Source of the DNA: Dryas octopetala
Lineage: Eukaryota > Streptophyta > Magnoliopsida > Rosales > Rosaceae
Assembly: GCA_963921425.1 (NCBI GenBank)
Contig: OY992833.1
Location: forward strand, 498,501 to 562,500
Reading direction: 5' to 3'
Length of the DNA: 64,000 bases
Positions 24,353 through 33,999 of the stretch are shown here, piece after piece. Each line of letters starts with the position of its first letter. The stretch's first letter is position 1. The translations under genes and the position numbers were made by a program. Below the pieces are notes generated by a model, which searched no databases, was not told the origin of the DNA, and saw only the letters and a program-made list of their open reading frames with translations.

Positions 24353-24641
24353 TTCGGTATTGTTGTGTCGAAATTTCATAATTTGTTCGGCATCTACCTG
24401 TCGAATTATGCCCAAATATTCAACAATATACTTCCTAATAGAATTTGGTCGAAATGTGTTTACAAATTCATTCGACAGTTTAGTTCCGAATTATTTACAT
24501 TCCTTCGGTAGTTATCCTCCGAAATGTCAAATGTTAATCGGTGGGTCTCTGTCGAATGAAGATATTGATTTAACTGGTGTTGGTTCTATTCGACGGGTAT
24601 CTGTCGAAACTTTGATATATGTTCGGTGGGTGTCTGTCGAA
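24353..24641. repeat. Left array of eight 20-bp palindromes in MULE-A
   Basis: Units of exactly 20 bp start at 24353, 24386, 24419 (degenerate), 24471, 24504, 24537, 24589 and 24622; steps are 33, 33, 52, 33, 33, 52, 33. Consensus is TTCGGTGG....CYRCCGAA, for example ttcggtgggtgtctgtcgaa. The array sits in what looks like the 5'-leader intron of the PMD gene. Likely role (inference): transposase-binding or regulatory sites. Confidence 0.85.
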
Positions 24642-24748
24642 TGGCAAGAATATAAGATATTTTTACATACACTCTTCTCTTATTCTATATTTCATGATAA
24701 CTGATATGCTCTGTATTCTAAACATGATTTTAACTTTTGAATGTAGGT

Positions 24749-26770
24749 ATGGATAAGAAAGGGGCATCTAGAGGTAAATCTTCTCGATGTGGAACTTCTA
24801 GAGGTAAATCTTCTAGAGGTGATGCAGCAAATGAAGATCGAACACGTCCTACAGCTTCAGAGAGGCGTAGGAAAGCGGCCAAACCTATTTGCCTAGAGAT
24901 GGGGGATGATATCCAGCCGAGAGAGACTCCGGAAGATAATGTAATAGAAGATAACAACAATGATTCAGATGAGCCTTTCCTTGGAGGTCGCATTGATATG
25001 TCATTGCTTAAGAGCGTCAAAAGTCGCATTGCTGCTTCCATTTGGAAAAATGAGGTATTAGAGATTATACATAATCACTTATATAATTTAAAATTTTTGA
25101 ACTATATAGTTTGAAATATTTTAATTGACTTGTGGCTTGTTTTTGAAAATAGGAACATGAGCCCCTAAGATGCATGTCCAAAACTACAAAGCTGCGTACA
25201 TGGGACTTGTGGGGTAGAAATGATAATAACAAAGTGAAGGGGTATGTTAGAGGATCTGGGCTCGAACCACTGGTGTCATGCTCTTACCGTACTGTTGATA
25301 AGGTAGTGGTCTCAGCCTTTGTTGAAAAGTGGCAACCTGAGACTAATACTTTCCATATGTCATTCGGTGAGATGACCATCACACTAGATGATGTGTCAAA
25401 CATTTTGGGAATTTCGGTTGTGGGTTTATCACTTTCTACACCCCCTCATGATCATATTGCATCAAATTCGTTATTGAGAACATACTTAGGGGTGAGTGAG
25501 GCAGATGCCACATCGGAGTTGGATGACTATTCTGGTGAGTATGTGCGTCTCGAGTGGTTACGGTCGAGGTTTAGCCATGTGTGTTATACAGATGATGATG
25601 AGCTAGTGAGGTGTGCTGCTAGAGCCTATTTATTATTCTTATTGGGATGTATCTTTTTTGCCGATAAGACTGGCACAAGGGTACAAGTCCAGTATCTAAG
25701 ATTACTTACTAATCTTGACACCGTTAGCCATTATGCTTGGGGTACAGGGACCTTATCTTTCTTGTATAGGCAGTTAGGTGTTGCTTCTAGGTCTAAGGTT
25801 AAACAAATATGTGGATATATGACCTTGTTGGAGGCATGGATGTACAAGCACATGGACCATATTGTTAGTCCGAGTTATGACATAAATTACTTAGAGAGTA
25901 GCCTTCGTGCGCTTCGATAGACTCTAAGGAGGGATACTGGGACAACTTGTGAAGATGTGCAGAAACTGAGACAAGGACTTAATGATTAAAAGGCGGATGA
26001 GGTATATATTTATAGTTATAATGAAAAATTAGACTTAATTTTGCATTAGTCTAATTTTGCATTTGTTGCTCTTGGATGAATTATTTGATACTAACTTTTT
26101 TTTTTTTTTTTAGGTTATATGGAAACCCTACAAATCCAGTAGACAACAACATCTATTACTAGATGTGGCATTCTACATAGGATTGATCAAGTGTTTCCAT
26201 ATTGTGGAGCCGTATTATCCCGAGAGAGTCTTGAGGCAATTTGGACGGGTACAAACGATCCCCCCTGCACCACGTGCTTCTCAGCGTGGTAGACGAGGTG
26301 CTTATGCGCAATCGTACAATCCCTTTTACGAGTACTTTGATAATACGTGGGAGAGGTGGCCGGACCACTTATTGTCTCAAGATAGTCGTAGTGTAGCAGT
26401 GAAGGCTTCATTATATATCTCATCCGTATATCCAAAATCCGGCACTTAAAACTGCATTTGACCCTCATAGGACCGTGGCACTAGGATTTGGCAGAGTATG
26501 GATATATTGGCTTAAATTTTGAAATTGCTATCAAAATTGGTTTATTTAAGCTCATATTGGCTTATATTTTGGCATGGTATATAACTTGTTGCTTATATAT
26601 GATATTTTGACTTATAGGATTGTGTTGACCGTATGTTGCATATCACTCGCCCTATTGTGGCATTGGGCGAGGATGAGGCCACAAGACGTCCTTCTCACCT
26701 TTACAGGGCGATTGAAAGTCTACAACATATCTTGGAGGGCACACACTTGAGCAACACTTTGGCATACTAG
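24749..26770 (+). pseudogene. Plant mobile domain (PMD) protein gene of MULE-A, with in-frame stops
   Basis: Exons: a likely leader exon 24012-24145, then 24747-25054 (ATG at 24749), 25153 to about 26000, about 26114-26448 and about 26617-26770. The N-terminus is basic with repeated SRGKSS. From 25153 the PMD fold is clear: EPLVSCSYRTVDKVVVSAFV, then MSFGEMTITLDDVSNILGIS and LLGCIFFADKTG, as in MAIN/MAIL1-type and transposon PMDs. TAG at 25918-25920 and TAA at 25987-25989 interrupt the frame, but the family pattern continues beyond them (WKPY, then PERVLRQFGRVQTIPP). Function of PMDs in transposons is unknown; host relatives help silence transposons. Ancestral activity is likely, present activity doubtful. 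Confidence 0.85.
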
Positions 26771-27298
26771 CGCCGCTTTCGACAGTGATCACCCGCTTCC
26801 ATTTTAATTATTTTTTATATGGCTGCCATTTTAGATGGACATGAATTATAACTAGTTGGCAAACATGGATTATGGATAGACTAGGTATAGTATTTTGGCC
26901 TATTTGATGAATTATAACTAGACTTGAAAAGTTCCGGCAAGAACGCAGGATGATATTTTTTTGATAGATTAAAAAGGTTATTTTGTAATGGATTGAAAAT
27001 ATTATTTTGATAATACCATCTTTAAAGTAAAAAATATTAGGGGCATTTTGTAATGGATTGATAGCTCATGCATTGATATTCTTCCCATTTTAATCACTTA
27101 CGTCTATCATCTAGGTAAATCTTAGTGTACTTGTGTGGAAGTTGGATTGTGTAACAAAAACTTCATAAACACGTATTATGATAATATTGAGAATGGGTCA
27201 AGATCTAATATTGGTGAATATCATCCTACATTCCTACATACATGGTACGTACGCCATAAAGGTTAAAAACAAATCACTTTCTTTAATGAAGTTTAAAT

Positions 27299-30200
27299 TC
27301 AATCATTATCAAGAGACACAATTCCCGGCGTAGGCACGTCACCCTTAATTCGCTTGAACTTCTCAAGGCGATTTTGGTATCCAATGTACCAACCACGTGT
27401 GGCATACGCGTCGACATTTTTATGCCAATCATCTGAAATAAATGGCATAGGATGGCCTGGGGACAAGTGTACCTACACATATTAATTAAGTAAGCAAATT
27501 AGTAATGAAAGTTTTTCTATTATAAATCTACAATTATACAATCTATAGCCGTACCTGTACAAAATGATCACGGTTGACAAAACCAATGCAAATCTCACGG
27601 AGCTCAACGTCTTGATGTGCTTTTGAGTGTGCATATAGTGAGAGACACGTAAGGCATAACGATCTACATAAATGAATCACGGTTACACCATAACATGTGG
27701 CGATAATATATCTTATCTTGGGCATGGTCATCCAATGATCTCTGGGTGCAAGGGTGTCATCAAAATAATCAAGTGCTCTCTAAAACTCAATAACTCGCTT
27801 GTGCACATGGAAAACTGACTCAAATAAAGCCGGTGTATGTAGTAGTGTCTTGGATAAATTTGTGCGTACCTTTCGCCAAGCAGCCACCCAAAAGCCCATA
27901 GCTGCAGCTACAACTCCATATCCACAATACCATCTGGTAAGGCATCGGTTACACTATAAATATACGGTCTCATGATGGGTTGAAACTAGTCTATATACCG
28001 ATGTGGATGAGCAAATGGAATGGGCGAACTCATCTTCACTTTGTTGGCCCATTTTTTTATTTTCTTTTTTGGCGAGCTAGAGCCAACGTTGCCAATGGAC
28101 GGTGAGGGTGAATGACTGTCACAACCAAAAAGTACGTACTCAAATGTGGATGACAAACGCTAGGTAGAGGTTTCAGCTTTACTTGGGTGGCCCCTATTCT
28201 TGGTCTTCACTTGTGGTTCTCTTAGAGTAGTGGAACCTGTATTCATGAGCTCTTCTAACTTCAAATTTATGTGCTTCTGGGTGTCTGCATCTTGCTCTTC
28301 CATTCATTTTATTAGTCTATCTACTGTGGCATTAACTGAATGATCTGAGAGTTTTGTGACCTCCGGTTCCCTTTTGTAATCCAACTTTCTTCAATAGGGA
28401 TGAATGGAGTCAAGATGAATAGCCCAATTACGTCGTCTATACGACAAAATCTCATGTGCACATGACAACTCGTGTGTCCGATGAATTGTGCAATTACATG
28501 GTAAGGCACCTCCAATTCATTCAGCCCTGTAGAATATGAAAGAAATAAATAAATTATTGGTACAAACTAAATAAGTGTTTAATGCATAGAATTAAGCTTA
28601 GTTAGTGAATGTATCTCCTTATCTCACAATCAATTATTTTCAATGTTGTATCTGATATATAGCCTAACAATTCATTCATCTCCTCATGTTTCTTGACACT
28701 ATGTTGGATAACACAACGACTTTTCTCAAATGATGCCTTAATGTGTGCATGTTGCAACTCTATCAATGTATGAATATGCTGCCATGATAACTCAAAACTA
28801 AGCTGACTAGTGCCAAATTCCTTCTTTAGCCTTGAATGTTCACTTTCAGCCCTGTTCGTAACAACAAGTTAGTATGTGTGTCTAAGCATATAACAAGTTA
28901 ATGATAACAAAAATAGACTACATGTTCGAAGTGGTGTTACCAAGGTGCATACAAGTGTTTGTCCATGCAACCATAGACATCTTCTTATACGGTATCAACC
29001 AACTATCCTTAATGTACTCAATAGCTCCCGCGTATGAACAAAAGTTGGTTTCCATGTCACGCAAACTCATCATCGCTCTCCGATCTAACCAAGCAATTCC
29101 AAGCACCATTAAACTTCTCCCAATGGTCAACCGTACCAAACAACTTCCTATAATTTTTCAACACGTTCGTACTAATGTGTCATCTACACAATAAATGTCT
29201 GGCACTAGGAAACACTTTAGGGATTGCAGACATAAATGCTAGTTCCCAATCCGTGACAATCATGCTAGGAAGATAGTCATCATTCAATAAAGACCGTATT
29301 CTACCTAAAGCCCATGTATAATTATCCTCCTTCTCAGAAAAGTTATAAGCGAATGCAACAGAGAATGTCATGCTAGTGGAAGTCATACCCACAATCTCAA
29401 AAAGTAGTCAACGGTACCTATTAGTCTTATAAGTGCAATCCATTATCAGTACATGCAGAAATGCACGTAATATATCAACACTCTCAGGATGAGTCCAAAA
29501 CAGGTCAGTCACAACATTACGAGAACTTCTATGCCACTCGACATAATTATGTTCTCTCAGCTTAATTAGCAATACTTGCATCTCTGATCTTCCGGCCCTC
29601 TCGATGACCCTATGTCTTTGCCTTGCATTGTATACTGTTTTGATTATTGATGTATTCTGTGGATTTTTGCTTTTTATGATCTTCAATATATCTTTCGGTT
29701 TCACTAAAGTCTTGGACAAAGCCACTAACAACGAATTCTCTTCTTCAGTTAATCTGCTTGCTAATGAATGTCCTTCAATATACTCTAAAAGTACATGGTT
29801 ATGCACTCCACATGCAACTTCCAACTCCCATTGATCACCATATCCAGTGTTCACTGCCTTCAACGAGAATGGACATCCACATTCCTTCGAACGGGTGCCC
29901 TTAGAGTCATCGAAAAGTGGTTTCCTACGGCTAGCAGCATCAGATGTGTGGTCGCCTAAATCTGACTTGGTTGACTTTCTTGACCTATTTGGCTCATATT
30001 GACCATTTCTCTCACAAGTAAATTTGATCCAAGGTCTCTTACTACAAACCTCGCCTGCATCAGACCTTCTAATGACAATTACCATGTTGTTCATTTTTCC
30101 TTGTGAACGAATCCAACTAACCACTGAATCCTTACTTTGAAACACCTACACATGACAATTATATTATTTACAATTCAAATTTAGGTATGCATAACTCATA

Positions 30201-30788
30201 ATTCCCAGCCATATAAAAAATGTTTACCTCTGCTGTTGTGAATTCATTGGTATAGTCAAAATTGCATTTTCCTTTAATTATATTGAGTTCGGTAGAAGCA
30301 CCAACTTGCTGCTCTTATTCAGCAAAAAAAAAAAAAAATTATTTGGGTCCCTGTATTCGACGGGAAACCACCGAATATATCATATATTCGGTGGACAAGT
30401 ACTGAATATACTAATATAGTTTGACAATTAACTACCGAATAAAACAATAAAAAAAACTATACGTTGGCCATTCGATGGCTATCTGCCGAACGGTTGTATA
30501 AACTTTGGTGACAAACCACTGAATAAGTTGCCATTTTTCAATGGGCATTGGCCGAACAACTAGTTAGAAAATTATAATTAAATTTATAAACGGTGGATAC
30601 CCACCGAAATATATACATTTATTCGGTGATCAGCTACCGAAATATCGGTACTAGTTTACCAAATAAAAACGCAAACTGATTGTTTTCCAGCCGCGAAAAA
30701 ATTCATGAAAACTATAAAATAAAAAAATAAAAAAAAAAACCAAACTTACTTCAATTGATGACTCCAAATTGTCGTTCTGAGTGTCCAT
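27299..30788 (-). pseudogene. MULE transposase with SWIM and OTU-like C-terminus (MULE-A), decayed
   Basis: Reads from ATG 30788 (MDTQNDNLESSIE) through short exons near 30313-30229 to a long exon from 30147. Domains in order: FAR1-like zinc-binding N-terminal part (about 30147-29750, CGCPFSLKA), MULE transposase core (LIMDCTYKTNRYR, then VTDWELAFMSAIPKVFPSAR and HLLCR), a CxC...H SWIM region near 28480, and an OTU-protease-like region near 27930-27300 (IGFVNRDHFVQV). TGA replaces a sense codon after YKTNRYR (29404-29406) and after HLLCR, and several frame changes follow. At the OTU cysteine motif (DGxC, near 27940) the frame is shifted by one base, so that site is lost. It cuts and moves MULE DNA when intact; this copy is dead. 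Confidence 0.85.
30356..30641. repeat. Right array of eight 20-bp palindromes in MULE-A
   Basis: Units of exactly 20 bp start at 30356, 30387, 30420, 30471, 30504, 30537, 30589 and 30622; steps are 31, 33, 51, 33, 33, 52, 33. Examples are ttcgatggctatctgccgaa and ttcggtgatcagctaccgaa. A further degenerate unit may start at 30644. The array lies in an intron of the transposase gene, and its outer edge is 561 bp from the element end. Confidence 0.85.
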
Positions 30789-31473
30789 TTGTCAAAAGCA
30801 GGTGATTTGGATACAATGAGATTGTTTAAAGAAATAATCTATGTCTAGGGTTTGGTTGAAGATGGTGGTGGTGGTAGAAAATAGTGGAGTGTTGTTTGAT
30901 GATGGTGGTATACGTGGGTGGAGTCAGCTGGTGGGATTGTTTAAAGCAACAATCTATATCTAGGGTGGAAGGTTGAAGATGGTGGTGGTGAAAGGTTGAA
31001 GATGAAGATTGAAGATGGTGGTGGTGGAAGGTTAAAGATGGTGGTGAAGATGATGATGGAGTCAGCTGGTGGTTAAAGAGGGTAGGGGGTGTAGGGAGAA
31101 AATATCTTCTAAAAATATAAGATGTCATTTATGATCAATTTACTATGGGGTATATATGTTTTTTACTAAATTAAAATTAGGGTGGTCGGAATAGCCGCCG
31201 TCTAACTTGAAACTATTCTAGGAAACCAAGATCAAGTAAAACATTAAAAACAAGCAATGCCCATGTTTAACAATGATCATTGATGACCATAGATTATTGA
31301 AAAACCAAATAAAAAACCGGGCACGTTACCAAACAGTCTCCCTTCAATTAAATATAATCATCCAATACACCAAACTGTCAAGTTCATTTGGTGAATTAGT
31401 TAGTTATAAAGCCTTGTTCTTCCTCATCTTCTTCCCAAAACTTTACTCGTACACCTAATTAAGCCTACTAAAC

Positions 31474-31557
31474 ATGAGTGAACGTGGTAGTGGTACTGCT
31501 GAGATTCTTGTTGTGCCCAAAGATGGGAAAGGTCACCTCTTTCCATTGAAAGAGTGA
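31474..31557 (+). pseudogene. 5' fragment of a UDP-glycosyltransferase gene captured in MULE-B
   Basis: 28 codons including the stop: MSERGSGTAEILVVPKDGKG then HLFPLKE and TGA. This resembles the N-terminus of plant family-1 glycosyltransferases (pattern ILVVPFPxQGHLFPLxEL), including the GHLFP segment with the catalytic His position. The upstream 31212-31473 reads like a promoter and leader. Only the very start of the gene is present, so it is a non-functional capture. The short length leaves some doubt. Confidence 0.5.
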
Positions 31558-31881
31558 TTATCCAATTGATTTGACAGTAACAAAGGGATTACTAGTAATC
31601 CGGGTCGTTCTTACTAAAGTGCATACCCATATAGGTATCAATATATAACTCGCGGCTTTGTTACAACATGCCAATTATAATCTAAATTGAAAGGGTTAGA
31701 ATGAAATAATAAAAAGCATCCATTCATCAATATTATGTTTGTTTATTTTGATATAGAGAATGTTCGTGTAGTGAGATTTAGGGTTTTGTTAAAGAGGAGA
31801 GTTGTGTAGAGATGTTGAAGAGATGACTGGAGAAGTTGAGTGTACAAAGCTATTGGATATACTAATGGTGTTGGGTATAGT

Positions 31882-32096
31882 TTAAGTTAATTATTTTTTA
31901 AATTTTAAATTCAATGTGTCTTTAACAGTCAATTTATATTAGGATAAAATGAGAAATTAATATTTCATTAAATTATTAGAGCTACTGCTTAAGTTAATTA
32001 TTTTTTATATTTTAAATTCAATGTGTCTTTAACAGTCAATTTATATTAGGATAAAATTAGAAATTAATATTTCATTAAATTGTTAGAGTTACTGAT
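31882..32096. repeat. Tandem duplication, 107-bp unit, in MULE-B
   Basis: 'ttaagttaattatttttta' starts at 31882 and again at 31989; the two units differ at only a few bases. The second unit runs into the MULE-B terminal repeat. Confidence 0.85.
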
Positions 32097-32134
32097 AAAA
32101 AAATTAGGTCCGAATAACAGCACTCGTAATCATA

Positions 32135-32473
32135 TATGAAGTGGACCCCATTTAAATATTATGTCAAAACTTGTGCAAAAAATAGAATGTCATGAATCTT
32201 TCTCCTCAAGATAATATTAGGATTTAAATCTCATTAATTTTAAGATAATATTGGAGTAATTTTGAAATAGAAAATGTGTAGATAGTATTTTTAGACCTCA
32301 GTCAATTCTTATATATTATTATAGTTTTAGTCTAAAGATGACCTATAAAATAGACTAAACTGTGAATTATCTTTTTTTTTTTTTACCTGATCTCTCAAAT
32401 ATTTTTCCTCTCCTAAAATCCTAATCATCTAAAACTAAGATCTAATGATTTTAATTCATTTTGATGGCAAAAT

Positions 32474-32569
<96 letters not shown>

Positions 32570-32961
32570 GCAGCTCGATCTGATTGAGTCTTCAACCACA
32601 AAGCATTAACCTTAGGAACTGGATGAGTCTCGGTTTAATGGCCAAATAGTTACAACCAGGAGAGCTTACGCTTTGGGCATTTTAACAATATATTTTGATC
32701 GTTTAATATTTTTCAATCTGGAGGATTGGGTTCCATGAATTTTTTGAAAATAAAACGAAACCAACTAGTTTATGACCAATATTTATAAGGTGCATTCTAC
32801 CCTCTGAGCCAAGTCCTTGGATGATCCACTGCCAGCTGGGTTCATCCGATTGAGTATAACACCGTTAAAGGATCGAGAACACTAGGAATTTGCACCAATG
32901 CCAAATTGAAGCTTCTGTAGCTGAACATGCATGTGGGATGCCTTTCTGAAAGCTGCCACCA
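32135..32961. other. Intergenic and 3' untranslated region of the starch synthase
   Basis: Holds a (GA)n microsatellite at 32475-32567. The part closest to the stop codon (about 32760-32961) is presumably the 3' UTR. No gene seen. Confidence 0.5.
32475..32567. repeat. (GA)n microsatellite, ~92 bp
   Basis: Pure GA dinucleotide run about 400 bp past the starch synthase stop codon. Confidence 0.95.
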
Positions 32962-33482
32962 TCACGCTTTAACTGATTCATAAATCTCGATGTACTTACC
33001 AGCTGTGTTGTTCCAGCTATTGTCAATTTCCATAACCTTCTTAACAATGCCATTCCACTCATCTGGTTCTGCATCAGTAATTAACAAAATAACTAGACAA
33101 ATAAAAAACCAATGAATATGACACAGAATTTTGAACAAAATGCAATCATCTAAAACAATGTTTAAACTGCTTAGGACCTCTTCGGTTGAGATTTCTAAAA
33201 TGGTTTTCAGATATAGTATTCAGAAGAAAGAGAAACAGTAGTTTCATTAGTTTTTAGTTTCTGGACTGAAAAACGAAAAACAATTCTGAAAATATAATTT
33301 CTGTTTTCAAGATTTTTTTTCACTTCTATGTTAAAGAGATGCCCTAAAGGTGGGGATGGGGCACATACAAACACACAAACACACAAAAGAGAGAGTGAAA
33401 AAGAAATAGTCAACTACATCAAAAGGTAAAATCTAATGCAAGGAGAACTTGCTGTTTCTGTACCAAGCAGATCCCACACAAA

Positions 33483-33557
<75 letters not shown>

Positions 33558-33958
33558 TTAACTACAAGAAAAGTTAAGAGAGATCTAATAGAAGCAGAAC
33601 TTACTGTTTCTGTAGCAAGCAAATGCACGATCTAAAGCGAAATTTAGGGATCCTTCATCAATTCCTTCAAAAACAAACCTAACAAAAACAAATTTGCGGC
33701 TTTGGTTGAACATTTCTACAATAAAATTCAGAACATATAGCCAAGGCATATTAAGGCAATAACTTTTCAGCCTACTAATGTCAACTTGAACCCGAGAGCA
33801 CGTATTCTTCAATTCATTTGGTGAGGAATAGTACCTAAATAAGGATCCCTTCCCAGTAATGGCAAAGCTTCGAATAATAATATGATTGCAAGAGGTTAGT
33901 GGTTAGCATGTCTCTGCAATATCCTCTTTGTAAATTAATATCTTCACTAAAAGAAAAT

Positions 33959-33999
<41 letters not shown>

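Larger units (their letters stand above)
23790..31202. mobile_element. Inner Mutator-like element (MULE-A) with PMD gene and transposase-OTU gene
   Basis: The inverted ends match at 23 of 26 positions (gacggcgactatgcgg... and gacggcggctattccg...). The flanks are 9-bp target duplications, taaattgaa (23781-23789) and taacttgaa (31203-31211), with one difference. Length is 7413 bp. It holds a plus-strand plant mobile domain gene (left half) and a minus-strand MULE transposase with OTU-like tail (right half), transcribed toward each other. Two arrays of 20-bp palindromes lie about 560 bp from each end. Both genes carry stop codons in frame, so this copy is probably immobile. Confidence 0.9.
22180..32125. 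mobile_element. Outer Mutator-like element (MULE-B)
   Basis: A perfect 9-bp target duplication, gtaatcata, at 22171-22179 and 32126-32134 is the Mutator hallmark. The terminal inverted repeats match at 37 of 44 positions; both share 'aattttttta' followed by 'tcagta'. Without the inner MULE the element is about 2.5 kb, has no transposase and carries what looks like the 5' end of a UDP-glycosyltransferase gene, so it resembles a Pack-MULE. Confidence 0.85.

Noticed and set aside
24730-25041. Minus-strand frame opposite the PMD first coding exon
   Set aside because: Antisense shadow; the plus-strand frame has the splice sites and continues into the PMD.
33419-33628. Open frame with LSLSLS run in starch synthase intron 14
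   Set aside because: Microsatellite translation; the real exon is 33678-33605 next to it.
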